This document shows, piece by piece, positions 25,047 to 33,815 of a stretch of 55,144 nucleotides of DNA (positions within the stretch are counted from its first letter, which is position 1; each line of letters begins with the position of its first letter). The translations under genes and the position numbers were made by a program. The notes beneath the pieces were generated by a model, which had not been told where the DNA came from, searched no databases, and saw only the letters and a program-made list of their open reading frames with translations. This DNA comes from Pseudomonadota bacterium. GTDB taxonomy: Bacteria > Pseudomonadota > Alphaproteobacteria > Sphingomonadales > Sphingomonadaceae. Where the stretch lies: NCBI GenBank assembly GCA_023390415.1, contig JAEWCW010000057.1:1-55144 (forward strand), in the 5' to 3' direction.

Positions 25047-27334
25047 GCCTTGAGCTCCGCTTCGCGGGCGAGGTTGCGGGCGAGCTGGGCCATTCCACCC
25101 AGATAGGGTTTGGGCACGGTCACGCCGCGATAATCCTGCTGGGCGGCGGCGCGCAGGGTCCACATCGGGTCGATCAGATGCGGACGGGCGAGGGCGACGA
25201 GATCGGCGCGGCCGGCGGCGAGGATCGAATTGACGTGATCGGGCTCGTAGATGTTGCCGACGGCCATGGTTGCCACTCGGCCCTGGTTGCGGATCTGGTC
25301 GGCGAAGGGGGTCTGGAACATGCGGCCGTAGACCGGGGCGCAATCCGCCCAGGTCTGGCCAGCCGAGACGTCGATCAGGTCGGCGCCGGCTGCCGCGAAG
25401 GCCTGGCCGATCAGCACGGCCTCGTCCGGGGTCACGCCCTTGTCGCCCATCCAGTCGTTGGCGGAGATCCGGACCGACATCGGCTTCTCCGCCGGCCAGG
25501 CGGTGCGCATGGCGCGGAACACCTCGAGCGGGAAGCGCAGCCGGTTTTCCAGGCTGCCGCCATATTCGTCGGTCCGCCTGTTGGTGAGCGGGGTGATGAA
25601 GGAGGAGAGGAGATAGCCGTGGGCGGCGTGGAGCTCGATCATGTCGAAGCCGGCTTCCAGGCCCATCTCCACCGCCGAGACGAACTGGGCGACCACCGCG
25701 TCCATGTCGGCGCGGGTCATCGGCCGCGGCACCTGGTTGTCGGGCGACCAGGGCACGTCGGACGCGGCCATGACCGGCCAGTTGCCGCTCTCCAGCGGCA
25801 CGTCATAGCCCTCCCAGCCGACCCGCGTGCTGCCCTTGGGCCCGCTATGCCCGAGCTGGAGGCAGAATTTGGCTTTGGAGTTGGAATGGACGAAATCGAC
25901 GATCCGCTTCCATGCCGGCAGATGCGCGGGCGCGTAGAGCCCGGCGCAGCCCGGCGTGATCCGCCCCTCGGCCGAGACGCAGGTCATCTCGGTATAGAGC
26001 AAGCCGGCGCCGCCCTGCGCTCGGGTGCCCAAATGAACCAGATGGAAATCGTTCGGCGTCCCGTCCTGTGCCGAATAGGTTGCCATGGGCGAGACGACGA
26101 CGCGGTTGTCGAGCGCCAGGTCGCGCAGTCGGTACGGTGCGAACATCGGCGGCGCGGGGTCGTTCACCGGCGTTCCGCGCGCCTTGGACTGGAACCAGCG
26201 TTCGACCCCCTCCAGCCATGGCTTGTCGCGGAGCCGCAGATTCTCGTGGCTGACCCGCTGCGAGCGGGTGAGCAGGGAATAAGCGAACTGGATCGGCTCG
26301 AAATGGAGATAGCGCTCCAGCGTCTCGAACCATTCGGTCGAGTTGCGCGCGCTGTTCTGGAGCTTGAGCACCTCGAGGTTGCGCTCCTCGCGATATTCCT
26401 CGAGCGCCCGTTCGCGCGACAGGCCCGGCCGGTTCAGCACCTCGGCGAGCTTGATCGCATCCTCGAGCGCGAGCTTGGTGCCCGATCCGATCGAGAAATG
26501 CGCGGTGTGCGCGGCGTCGCCCAGCAGGATCAATTTGTCGTGGTGCCAGCGCCCGCAGACGATCCGGCGGAACTGCAGCCACGCCTCCGGCCCCTTGAGG
26601 TGGGCTGCGTTGGACATGAGGGCGTGGCCGTCCAGATACTGCGCGAAGATCCGCTCGCAGAGCGTGATGGCCTCGACCTGCTCCATCCGGTCGAGCCCGA
26701 GCTTCGCCCAGGTTTCCGGCGCCATCTCGACGATGAAGGTCGAGAGGTCGTCGTCGAAACGGTAAGCGTGCGCCCAGACCCAGCCAGCCTCGGTCTGCTC
26801 GAAGGCGAAGGTGAAGGCCTCGAACGTCTTAGTCGTGCCGAACCAGAAGAAGCGGTTCTTCCGCTGCTGAATGTCGACGTCGAAATGCTCCTGGTAGCGG
26901 GTGCGGGCGCGGCTGTTGGCGCCGTCGGCGGCGATGACGAGGTCGTACTCCGCCCAGTCGGCGAGGTCCGGGCTCGCCTCATACTCGAAATGGAGGCGGA
27001 CGCCGAGATCGCGGGCGCGCTGCTGGAGGATCGCGAGCAGCCGCTTGCGGCCGATGCCGATGAAGCCGTGTCCGGAGGAGCGGATCGTCGCGCCGTGGAT
27101 ATGGACGTCGATATCGTCCCAATGGGCGAACTCGTCGGCGATGATCCGGCCCGAAACCGGATCGTTCGCCATCAGATTCTCGACCGTCTGGTCCGAGAAG
27201 ACGACCCCCCAGCCAAAGGTGTCGTCGGCGCGGTTGCGCTCGAACAGGTCGATTTCGTGCGCCGGATCGCGCAGCTTCATCGAGATTGCGAAATAGAGCC
27301 CGGCGGGCCCCCCGCCGAGGCATGCGATCCGCAT
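25043..27334 (-). CDS. Bifunctional 2-aminobenzoyl-CoA (or salicylyl-CoA) monooxygenase/reductase
   Basis: This 763-residue fusion is the signature enzyme of aerobic anthranilate degradation through 2-aminobenzoyl-CoA, first described in Azoarcus evansii. The N-terminal half is an FAD monooxygenase with CLGGGPAGLYFA (5-16), a WGVVFSD segment, AADGANSRAR and LLGDAAHTAHFSIGSG (270-285). From about residue 398 an Old Yellow Enzyme-type FMN reductase follows: FAPYRLRDLALDNRVVVSPM, LQLGHSGPKGS, ELHAAHGYLLSSFITPLTN, RTDEYGGSLENR and ALARPHLIDP. Together they hydroxylate and then reduce the aromatic ring. GGGAGAGG precedes the ATG. It is the first gene of the operon. A salicylyl-CoA 5-hydroxylase role is the main alternative; the RidA-like gene favours an amino substrate. 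Confidence 0.9.
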   Translation of the reverse strand: MRIACLGGGPAGLYFAISMKLRDPAHEIDLFERNRADDTFGWGVVFSDQTVENLMANDPVSGRIIADEFAHWDDIDVHIHGATIRSSGHGFIGIGRKRLLAILQQRARDLGVRLHFEYEASPDLADWAEYDLVIAADGANSRARTRYQEHFDVDIQQRKNRFFWFGTTKTFEAFTFAFEQTEAGWVWAHAYRFDDDLSTFIVEMAPETWAKLGLDRMEQVEAITLCERIFAQYLDGHALMSNAAHLKGPEAWLQFRRIVCGRWHHDKLILLGDAAHTAHFSIGSGTKLALEDAIKLAEVLNRPGLSRERALEEYREERNLEVLKLQNSARNSTEWFETLERYLHFEPIQFAYSLLTRSQRVSHENLRLRDKPWLEGVERWFQSKARGTPVNDPAPPMFAPYRLRDLALDNRVVVSPMATYSAQDGTPNDFHLVHLGTRAQGGAGLLYTEMTCVSAEGRITPGCAGLYAPAHLPAWKRIVDFVHSNSKAKFCLQLGHSGPKGSTRVGWEGYDVPLESGNWPVMAASDVPWSPDNQVPRPMTRADMDAVVAQFVSAVEMGLEAGFDMIELHAAHGYLLSSFITPLTNRRTDEYGGSLENRLRFPLEVFRAMRTAWPAEKPMSVRISANDWMGDKGVTPDEAVLIGQAFAAAGADLIDVSAGQTWADCAPVYGRMFQTPFADQIRNQGRVATMAVGNIYEPDHVNSILAAGRADLVALARPHLIDPMWTLRAAAQQDYRGVTVPKPYLGGMAQLARNLAREAELKA

Positions 27335-27408
27335 GAACCTCTCCCTTTGCCGTCTCTATAGGCGAGAAAGCGCTTTGCGGAACAGGGCGGCTTGGGCAGG
27401 AGCCGGGC
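27335..27408. promoter_or_regulatory. Divergent control region of the aromatic operon and the ferredoxin reductase-like gene
   Basis: These 74 bases separate the two divergent genes. For the minus-strand operon a possible -10 (TATAGA, complement of 27355-27360) lies about 20 bases before the start. Next to it is the 10-bp palindrome AAAGCGCTTT (27367-27376), which could be an operator. For the plus-strand gene only GGCAGGAG before the start is clear. No regulator gene of the MarR or LysR kind is adjacent. Confidence 0.35.
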
Positions 27409-28602
27409 ATGAGGCATTTCGACGTCGCGATCATCGGGACCGGCCATGGCGGCGCCCAGGCGGCGATCCAGCTTCGGCAGCTCGGTTTTGCAGGCTCGAT
27501 CGGGCTGATCGGGCGCGAGTGCGATACGCCCTATGAGCGGCCGCCTCTCTCCAAGGATTATCTGGCGGGCGAGAAGAGTTTCGAGCGTATCCAGATCCGG
27601 CCGCGCAGCTTCTGGGAGGAGCGCGGGATCGCGCTGGTGACGGGCCATGAGGTGACGGAGGTCGATCCGGAGGCGCGCCGGCTGAACGGTGAAATCGGCT
27701 ATGGCAGGCTGATCTGGGCGGCGGGCGGCGTGCCGAAGCCGCTCACCTGCCCCGGCGGCGAGCGCGCGCACGTCATCCGCAGCCGTGCTGACGTCGATCG
27801 TCTGCGCGCGGCGCTGGCGGGGGCGCGGCGTATCGCCGTCATCGGCGGTGGCTATATCGGGCTCGAGGCGGCGGCCGTTCTTCGCAAGCTCGGCAGGGAG
27901 GTGGCGCTCATCGAAGCCGCAGACCGCGTGCTCTCGCGGGTTGCCGGCGCGCCGCTGTCGCGTTTCGTCGAGGCGCGGCACCGCGCCGAGGGGGTCGACA
28001 TCCGTCTCGGCGCTGCAGTGGGGGAAATCGGCGCGGGTCATGTGCGGCTCGCAGGCGGCGAGACGGTGGCGGCCGATCTCGTCGTCGCCGGGATCGGGAT
28101 CGACGCCGCCGCGGGCCCATTGCTCGCGGCGGGCGCCGCGGGCGGCAACGGCGTTCGGGTCGACGGCTATTGCCGGACCAGCCTTCATGGCGTCTACGCG
28201 GTCGGCGATTGCGCGCTCCATGCGAACCGTTTCGCCGGCGGGGCCGAGATCCGCCTGGAATCGGTCCAGAACGCGCACGATCAGGCCAATATTGCCGCAC
28301 GCCACATCGTCGGGATCGACCAGCCTTACGATTCCGTCCCCTGGTTCTGGTCCAATCAGTATGACCTGCGGCTGCAGAGCGTCGGCCTGTGGCTCGGCCA
28401 TGACGAGATCGTTCAGCGCGGCGATCCCGCGACGGGCAGCTTCGCGCTCGTCTATCTCCGCCAGGGCCGGGTGATCGCCCTGGACTGCGTCAACGCCACC
28501 CGCGATTACGCGCAGGGGCGCAAGCTGGTCGAGCAAAGCGTGACCGCCTCAGCCGCAGATCTCGCCGACATTTCGCGGCCGCTCAAGGACTTGGCTAAGT
28601 AA
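27409..28602 (+). CDS. FAD-dependent ferredoxin/rubredoxin-type NAD(P)H reductase
   Basis: The 397-residue flavoprotein has two Rossmann folds: FDVAIIGTGHGGAQAAIQLR for FAD at the N-terminus and RIAVIGGGYIGLEAAAVLRK for NAD(P)H near 140-160. VYAVGDCA is the second FAD contact. PYERPPLSKDYLAGE and the C-terminal domain with ESVQNAHDQANIAARHI and PWFWSNQYDLRLQ are characteristic of reductases that feed electrons to ferredoxins of Rieske dioxygenases or P450s. It is divergent from the aromatic operon with a shared 74-bp region and could supply an oxygenase encoded elsewhere. No ferredoxin or oxygenase gene is found in the window. Confidence 0.9.
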   Translation: MRHFDVAIIGTGHGGAQAAIQLRQLGFAGSIGLIGRECDTPYERPPLSKDYLAGEKSFERIQIRPRSFWEERGIALVTGHEVTEVDPEARRLNGEIGYGRLIWAAGGVPKPLTCPGGERAHVIRSRADVDRLRAALAGARRIAVIGGGYIGLEAAAVLRKLGREVALIEAADRVLSRVAGAPLSRFVEARHRAEGVDIRLGAAVGEIGAGHVRLAGGETVAADLVVAGIGIDAAAGPLLAAGAAGGNGVRVDGYCRTSLHGVYAVGDCALHANRFAGGAEIRLESVQNAHDQANIAARHIVGIDQPYDSVPWFWSNQYDLRLQSVGLWLGHDEIVQRGDPATGSFALVYLRQGRVIALDCVNATRDYAQGRKLVEQSVTASAADLADISRPLKDLAK

Positions 28603-28687
28603 TCGAAACAGTCCCGAAACGACCCCATTCGTGCTATGAGCAAGTGCCGTCCGACCCACGGAACGGCGCAGGAAGAAAGGGGGAGTC

Positions 28688-29158
28688 ATGTTGAGGAAGT
28701 TCGTCTCCGCGACCGTCTCGGCCGCCCTCCTGTTCGCGTCCGCCGCGCCCGCAATGGCGCAGGAGTATCGCTTCACCGGTTTCGATTCGCCGCGCGGCGT
28801 CTCGGCGACGGTCAATCTGCGCGTGCCGCTCGACCAGAATCGCGAACGCACCCGCCGCGCCAGCTACGGCGTCAACGCCGCCTGGGGCCGGACGATGCCG
28901 CTCGCGACGATGGACAATGCGACGACGACCCGCGCCGTCAACCTCGCCGAGATCCGCTTCTCGGGCGACGAGCTCCGCCGCGCGCAACTGCTCGGATTCG
29001 ATATCCGCGATCCGACTGCGGCCCAGCGCCGGATGAACCTGACCGGGGACAGCGGCAACACGCTCTGGATCGTCGTCGGCCTGGTCGCTGCCGGCGTGGC
29101 TGTCTGCCTGCTCGCGGACTGCTTCGGCGACGACGACGAGGACAGCTCCAGCAACTGA
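28688..29158 (+). CDS. Exported or membrane-anchored hypothetical protein
   Basis: The 156-residue protein begins with a signal peptide (FVSATVSAALLFASAAPAMA, cleavage before QEYRF). Its mature part has FTGFDSPRGVSATVNLRVPL, a segment resembling the beta-strand start of sphingomonad surface proteins, and ends in a transmembrane helix NTLWIVVGLVAAGVAVCLLA followed by the very acidic tail DCFGDDDEDSSSN. I know similar short proteins of unknown function in this order but cannot name a family. GGGGGAG precedes the ATG. The gene stands alone with a terminator behind it and argG convergent. Confidence 0.72.
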   Translation: MLRKFVSATVSAALLFASAAPAMAQEYRFTGFDSPRGVSATVNLRVPLDQNRERTRRASYGVNAAWGRTMPLATMDNATTTRAVNLAEIRFSGDELRRAQLLGFDIRDPTAAQRRMNLTGDSGNTLWIVVGLVAAGVAVCLLADCFGDDDEDSSSN

Positions 29159-29165
29159 CGGGGCC

Positions 29166-29193
29166 GGGGACGGCTGCGGAAGCGGCCGTCCCC
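29166..29193. terminator. Hairpin between convergent hypothetical gene and argG
   Basis: A perfect 9-bp stem GGGGACGGC / GCCGTCCCC (29166-29174 with 29185-29193) with a 10-base loop lies in the 42-bp gap between two converging genes. GTCTCGTT follows on the plus strand. It can serve both genes. Confidence 0.6.
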
Positions 29194-29200
29194 GTCTCGT

Positions 29201-30433
29201 TCAGCCCTGCTGGCGCCGTGCGCGGGCAGCCGCGATGCGCAGGCGCAGGGCGTTCAGCCGGATGAAGCCGGCGGCGTCACGCTGGTCGTAGGAGCTCGAT
29301 CCTTCCTCGAAGGTGACCAGGTCCTGGTCGTAGAGCGCGAGCGCGCTGTCGCGCCCGATCACGGTGGCGTTGCCCTTGTAGAGCTTGACCCGGACGGTGC
29401 CGGTGACGTGCTCTTGCGACTTGTCGATCATCGCCTGGAGCATCTCGCGCTCGGGCGAGAACCAGAAGCCGTTGTAGATCAGGCTCGCATAGCGCGGCAT
29501 CAGCTCGTCCTTGAGGTGCGCCGCCCCGCGGTCGAGCGTGATCGATTCGATGCCGCGATGGGCGGCGAGAAGGATGGTGCCGCCGGGAGTCTCGTAGACG
29601 CCGCGCGACTTCATGCCGACGAAGCGGTTCTCTACCAGGTCGAGGCGGCCGATGCCGTTGTCGTGGCCGAGCCGGTTGAGCTCGGTGAGGAGGGCCGCCG
29701 GCGAGAGCGCCTTGCCGTCGATCGACACGGGATCGCCGCGCTCGAAGCCGATCTCGATCACGGTCGGCTTGTCGGGCGCATCCTCGGGCGAGATGGTGCG
29801 CTGGTGGACATATTCCGGCGCCTCGATCGCCGGATCCTCGAGCACCTTGCCCTCCGACGAGCTGTGCAGGAGGTTGGCGTCGATCGAGAAGGGCGCCTCG
29901 CCTTTCTTGTCCTTGGCGATCGGGATCTGGTTCTGCTCGGCGAAGGCGAGCAAAGCCTCGCGGCTTGCGAATTCCCATTCGCGCCACGGGGCGATGACGC
30001 GGATGTCGGGCTCCAGCGCATAGTAACCGAGCTCGAAGCGGACCTGGTCGTTCCCCTTGCCGGTGGCGCCGTGACAGACGGCGTCGGCACCGACCTGCCG
30101 CGCAATCTCGATCTGGCGCTTGGCGATCAGCGGACGGGCGATCGAGGTGCCGAGCAGATACTGGCCCTCGTAAACGGTGTTGGCGCGGAACATCGGGAAG
30201 ACGAAATCGCGCACGAACTCCTCGCGCAAATCGTCGATGAAGATGTTCTCGGGCTTGATCCCGAGCAGCTCCGCCTTGGCGCGCGCCGGCTCGACCTCCT
30301 CGCCCTGGCCGAGATCGGCGGTGAAGGTCACCACTTCGGCGCCATATTCGGTCTGCAGCCATTTGAGGATGATCGAGGTGTCGAGGCCGCCGGAATAAGC
30401 GAGGACGACTTTCTTGGGCTTGGGGAGGGTCAT
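29201..30433 (-). CDS. argG: Argininosuccinate synthase
   Basis: The enzyme joins citrulline and aspartate with ATP, the seventh step of arginine synthesis. The 410 residues are standard. The ATP pyrophosphatase motif is VVLAYSGGLDTSIILKWLQ (9-27), followed by CHGATGKGNDQVRFEL and SRGVYETPGGTILLAAHRG. The sequence style (VTFTADLGQGEEVEPARAKAE, EDIR-like IFIDDLREEFVRD) is that of alphaproteobacterial ArgG. It is the last gene of the argC-J-B-F-R-G run, 23 bases after argR, with only a weak ribosome-binding site. argH and argD are not in the window. Confidence 0.97.
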   Translation of the reverse strand: MTLPKPKKVVLAYSGGLDTSIILKWLQTEYGAEVVTFTADLGQGEEVEPARAKAELLGIKPENIFIDDLREEFVRDFVFPMFRANTVYEGQYLLGTSIARPLIAKRQIEIARQVGADAVCHGATGKGNDQVRFELGYYALEPDIRVIAPWREWEFASREALLAFAEQNQIPIAKDKKGEAPFSIDANLLHSSSEGKVLEDPAIEAPEYVHQRTISPEDAPDKPTVIEIGFERGDPVSIDGKALSPAALLTELNRLGHDNGIGRLDLVENRFVGMKSRGVYETPGGTILLAAHRGIESITLDRGAAHLKDELMPRYASLIYNGFWFSPEREMLQAMIDKSQEHVTGTVRVKLYKGNATVIGRDSALALYDQDLVTFEEGSSSYDQRDAAGFIRLNALRLRIAAARARRQQG

Positions 30434-30456
30434 TTTCAGTACCTGGTTTCGAGTGG

Positions 30457-30924
30457 TCAGTTGGCGCCGGTGAGGGCGCGGAAGCGGCCGGCGAGAGCGC
30501 CCGCCGCGGTGCCGTCGCGGAGCGCGACGAAGATGGTGTCGTCGCCGCAGATGGTTCCGGCGACCTCATCGAGCCGCGCCTGATCGAGCGCCAGGCCGAC
30601 GAGATGGGCCGAGCCCGGCGGAGTCTTCAGGACGACGAGATTGCCGGCGGGCTCGACCGACTGCACCCATTCGGCGAAGATGCGCTCGAGCCGCGAGGCC
30701 GCCCAATCGCTGTCGCCGATCTGGTCGGGGAGGGCGTAGGCGAGGGTGCCGCCGCGCTTCACCTTGACCGCGCCGAGCTGGTCGAGGTCGCGCGACACGG
30801 TTGCTTGCGTGACCTCATGGCCGAGCGCTGCGAGGCGGGCGGTGACCTCCTCCTGGCTGGCGAGCGGCTCGGCGCGGATCAGGTCCGCGACCGCCCGCTG
30901 CCGCCGCTGCCGGGCGTCGGTCAT
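30457..30924 (-). CDS. argR: Arginine repressor ArgR
   Basis: This 155-residue hexameric repressor binds ARG boxes when arginine is present. The N-terminal winged helix has QEEVTARLAALGHEVTQATV followed by SRDLDQLGAVKV. The C-terminal oligomerisation and arginine-binding domain has VGLALDQARLDEVAGTICGD and DTIFVALRD; the GD-D motif (C-G-D-D) contacts arginine. To my knowledge ArgR is rare in alphaproteobacteria, so its presence inside an arginine operon is notable. It lies ten bases after argF and likely controls the operator found before argC. Confidence 0.94.
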   Translation of the reverse strand: MTDARQRRQRAVADLIRAEPLASQEEVTARLAALGHEVTQATVSRDLDQLGAVKVKRGGTLAYALPDQIGDSDWAASRLERIFAEWVQSVEPAGNLVVLKTPPGSAHLVGLALDQARLDEVAGTICGDDTIFVALRDGTAAGALAGRFRALTGAN

Positions 30925-30934
30925 CCCAGCCTCC

Positions 30935-31795
30935 TCACGATCGAGCCAGCCAGGCCAGCGCCGCGCGGGCGGTGTGCATGCGGTTCTCGGCCTGGCGCCA
31001 GACGGCGCTCTGCGGGCCGTCGATGACTTCGGCGGTCACCTCCTCGCCGCGGCGGGCGGGGAGGCAGTGGAGGAAATGCGCGCCGCCGCCGCGCGCCATC
31101 AAGGCTTCGTCGACTTGGTAGGGGGCGAGGGCGGCGAGCCGGGTCTCGGCCTCATCATCCTGGCCCATCGAAACCCAGACGTCGGTGTAGACGATGTCGG
31201 CGCCGTCCACGGCCTCGGCGGGGTCGATCGTCTGGATGACGCCGTCCGGCGCGCCGGAGAGGCCGTAGCCTTCGGGGCTGGCGATGCGCATCTCGGCGCC
31301 GAGCATCACCGCGGCTTCCGCGAGCGAGCGGGCGACATTGTTGTCGCCGTCGCCGACATAGGCGATGCGGGTGCCCTCGATCCGCCCGACGAGCTGCTTC
31401 ACCGTCAGCAGGTCGGCGAGCGCCTGAAGCGGGTGGGCGAGGTCGGAGAGCAGGTTGAGGACAGGAGTCTCGGTGGCCCCGGCCATGGCGAGGAGATCGC
31501 GATGGTCCATGACCCGGGCGGCGATGATCGCGTGATAGCAGGAGAGGGTGCGGGCGACGTCCTCCGCAGTCTCGCGGGTGCCGAGGCCGACCTCCTCCTT
31601 CTGGATGTAGACGGGATGGCCACCCAGCTGGACGACCGCCATCTCGGTCGAGTTGCGGGTGCGCGCGCTCGGCTTCTGGAAGACGAGGGCGACGCCCTTG
31701 CCGGCGAGAGGCGTGCCGAGGTCCCGCTCGGAGTCGGCTATCAGCCGCTCGAGCGTCGCCGGGTCCAGGTCCGCGATCGAAAGCAAGTCGCTCAC
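30935..31795 (-). CDS. argF: Ornithine carbamoyltransferase
   Basis: The enzyme makes citrulline from ornithine and carbamoyl phosphate. I start it at GTG 31795, overlapping the argB stop (GTGA), which gives 286 residues, slightly short for the family (about 300-310). The carbamoyl-phosphate loop reads KPSARTRNSTE rather than the usual STRTR form, followed by QLGGHPVYIQKEEVGLGTRE, LSDLAHPLQALADLLT, VGDGDNNVARSL and FLHCLPARRG. The SARTRNSTEMAVVQLGG variant is what I know from actinobacterial enzymes. It belongs to the argC-J-B-F-R-G run; argD, which sits here in actinobacteria, is missing. Confidence 0.95.
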   Translation of the reverse strand: MSDLLSIADLDPATLERLIADSERDLGTPLAGKGVALVFQKPSARTRNSTEMAVVQLGGHPVYIQKEEVGLGTRETAEDVARTLSCYHAIIAARVMDHRDLLAMAGATETPVLNLLSDLAHPLQALADLLTVKQLVGRIEGTRIAYVGDGDNNVARSLAEAAVMLGAEMRIASPEGYGLSGAPDGVIQTIDPAEAVDGADIVYTDVWVSMGQDDEAETRLAALAPYQVDEALMARGGGAHFLHCLPARRGEEVTAEVIDGPQSAVWRQAENRMHTARAALAWLARS

Positions 31796-32658
31796 CAATT
31801 CTTCTCCCGCTTGACCATCGTGCCGATGCCCTCGTCGGTGAGGATCTCGATCAGCAGCGAATGGGGCACCCGGCCGTCGATGATGTGCGCCGAGCCGACC
31901 CCGCCGTCGACCGCGTCGGCGCAGGCCTTGAGCTTGGGGATCATGCCGGCCGAGACGCTTTCGTCCTCGATCTTGCCGCGCAGCTCGGCCGAGGTGAGGC
32001 GCGGGATCAGCGAGCTCTCGTCGTTCACGTCCTCGAGCAGGCCCGGGGCGGCGGTGAGATAGACGATCTTCTCGGCCGCCATCGCCACCGCGATCGCCCG
32101 CGCCGCTTCGTCGGCGTTGATGTTGTAGGGCTGGCCGGCCTCGTCGGTGCCGATGGTCGAGACGACCGGGGTGAGGCCCTCGTCGAGCAGGCGGTGGAGC
32201 ACCGAGGCACGGACGTAGGAGACGTCGCCGACAAAGCCGTAGCTCGAATCCCGCGGCTCGACCGTGAGCAGCCCGCCATCCTCGCCCGAGACTCCGACCG
32301 CGACCGGCTCCTCATTGGTCTCGCGGTTGATCGTTCCGACCAGGTCGCGGTTGATCTTGCCGACCAGCACCATCCGGACCAGCTCGAGCGTCTCGGCATC
32401 GGTGACCCGGATCCCGTCGCGGAACTCCGGCTCCTTGCCGACCCTTTTCATCAGCGCGTTGACCTGCGGCCCGCCGCCATGGACGAGCACGCAGCGCACG
32501 CCGACCGATCGCAGCAGGAGCACATCCTGGGCAAGCGCACGGTCGAGTTCGGCGTCGATCGCCGCGCCGCCCAGCTTCACGACGACGGACTTGCCGGCGA
32601 AGCGCTGGATATAGGGCAGGGCCTGGACGAGGACCCGGGCGGTATCGGTAGCGCTCAT
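31792..32658 (-). CDS. argB: N-acetylglutamate kinase
   Basis: The 288-residue amino-acid kinase phosphorylates N-acetylglutamate, the second step of arginine synthesis. The nucleotide and substrate loops are VVVKLGGAAIDAE, VLVHGGGPQVNALMKR, GVSGEDGGLLTVE, NINADEAARAIAVAM and the C-terminal HSLLIEILTDEGIGTMV. The last phrase is typical of actinobacterial ArgB. The N-terminal helix VLVQALPYIQRFAGK is of the arginine-sensitive kind, so feedback inhibition is likely. It overlaps argJ (ATGA) and argF (GTGA) by four bases each. Confidence 0.96.
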   Translation of the reverse strand: MSATDTARVLVQALPYIQRFAGKSVVVKLGGAAIDAELDRALAQDVLLLRSVGVRCVLVHGGGPQVNALMKRVGKEPEFRDGIRVTDAETLELVRMVLVGKINRDLVGTINRETNEEPVAVGVSGEDGGLLTVEPRDSSYGFVGDVSYVRASVLHRLLDEGLTPVVSTIGTDEAGQPYNINADEAARAIAVAMAAEKIVYLTAAPGLLEDVNDESSLIPRLTSAELRGKIEDESVSAGMIPKLKACADAVDGGVGSAHIIDGRVPHSLLIEILTDEGIGTMVKREKNW

Positions 32659-33815
32659 GACGTTTTCGAATTTTCCTTGATGTAGCCGGGCCCGAGATCG
32701 ATCCCGATCACCTGCGCGGCGCCGGTGCCGAGGCCGAGCGCGACCTCGATGTCGATCTTCTCGTTCTTCATATGCTCGGCGACCGCCTCATGGTCATGTT
32801 CGGCATTGGTGCCGCCACGCGCCACCACGATGCCGCCATAGGCCACCGTCGTCTTCTCGGCCTCGAAGGCCACGCCCGACGAGCCCGCGGCCGCCAGCAG
32901 CCGGCCCCAATAGGGATCGCCGCCATACCAGCTGCACTTCACGAGGTTGTTCTCGGCGATGTTCTTGGCGGCGATCCGCGCTTCCTCGTCCGAGACCGCG
33001 CCGGTGACCCGGAGCAGCACCATCTTCGTCATGCCCTCGGCGTCGCGCGCCATTTGGTAGGTGAGGTCCTCGCAGGCCTTGTGCACCGCGTCGGCGAACT
33101 CGGCCATGTCCGGCCGCCCGCGCCGGCCCGAGGCGAGCATGATCACCGTGTCGTTGGTCGAGGTCGCGCCGTCGACGTTCAGCGTGTTGAACGTGCGGTT
33201 GGCGGCGTCGCGCAGGATCTCGGTCATCTCCTCCGAGGTCACGTCCGCGTCGGTGGTCAGGAAGGCGAGCATCGTCGCCATGTTCGGCGCGATCATGCCG
33301 CAGCCCTTGGCCATGCCGCCGAGGGTGAAGGTCGTGCCCTGGACGAGCGTCTCCTTCTGGACGTGATCGGTGGTGAGGATGCCCTTGGCCGCATCCTCGC
33401 CGCCCTCCTTCGACAGCTTCTTGGCGAGCTTGGGCGTGGCGGGGAGGATCTTGTCCATCGGCAGCGGCGTGCCGATGATCCCGGTCGAGCAGACGAGGAC
33501 GTGCTCGGAAGCGATGCCGAGCGCCTCGGCCGTCGCCGCGCACATCGCCTCCGCATCGGCATAGCCCGTTGCGCCGGTGCCGGCATTGGCATTGCCCGAG
33601 TTGACGATGATCGCCGCCGCGCGCCCGCCATTGTCGGCGAGCCGCTGCCGCGACACGCCCACCGGCGGCGCGAAGAACTTGTTCTGGGTGAACACCGCGC
33701 CGGCCGCGACGGGCGTGCGGTCCTCGGTCGCGACCAAGGCCATGTCGTTGCGGCGGCGCTTGATCCCGGCGTGGCAGCCGGCGGCGACGAACCCTTCAGC
33801 AGAGGTGACGCTCAC
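32655..33815 (-). CDS. argJ: Glutamate N-acetyltransferase / amino-acid acetyltransferase ArgJ
   Basis: ArgJ recycles the acetyl group between N-acetylornithine and glutamate. I start it at GTG 33815, overlapping the argC stop (GTGA), giving 386 residues. It self-cleaves before the Thr of NVDGATSTNDTVIML; this ATSTNDT motif is present, so the two-subunit enzyme should form. Other motifs are AGAVFTQNKFFAPPV, IVNSGNANAGTG, GGMAKGCGMIAPNMATML and SWYGGDPYWGRLLAAAGSSG. It is part of the tightly overlapped arginine operon. A longer frame upstream is only the shadow of argC. Confidence 0.96.
   Translation of the reverse strand: MSVTSAEGFVAAGCHAGIKRRRNDMALVATEDRTPVAAGAVFTQNKFFAPPVGVSRQRLADNGGRAAAIIVNSGNANAGTGATGYADAEAMCAATAEALGIASEHVLVCSTGIIGTPLPMDKILPATPKLAKKLSKEGGEDAAKGILTTDHVQKETLVQGTTFTLGGMAKGCGMIAPNMATMLAFLTTDADVTSEEMTEILRDAANRTFNTLNVDGATSTNDTVIMLASGRRGRPDMAEFADAVHKACEDLTYQMARDAEGMTKMVLLRVTGAVSDEEARIAAKNIAENNLVKCSWYGGDPYWGRLLAAAGSSGVAFEAEKTTVAYGGIVVARGGTNAEHDHEAVAEHMKNEKIDIEVALGLGTGAAQVIGIDLGPGYIKENSKTS

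Noticed and set aside
30904..30925. GTCATCCCAGC at the argR start, similar to a REP arm
   Set aside because: There is no matching second arm, so no hairpin; the bases encode the argR start.
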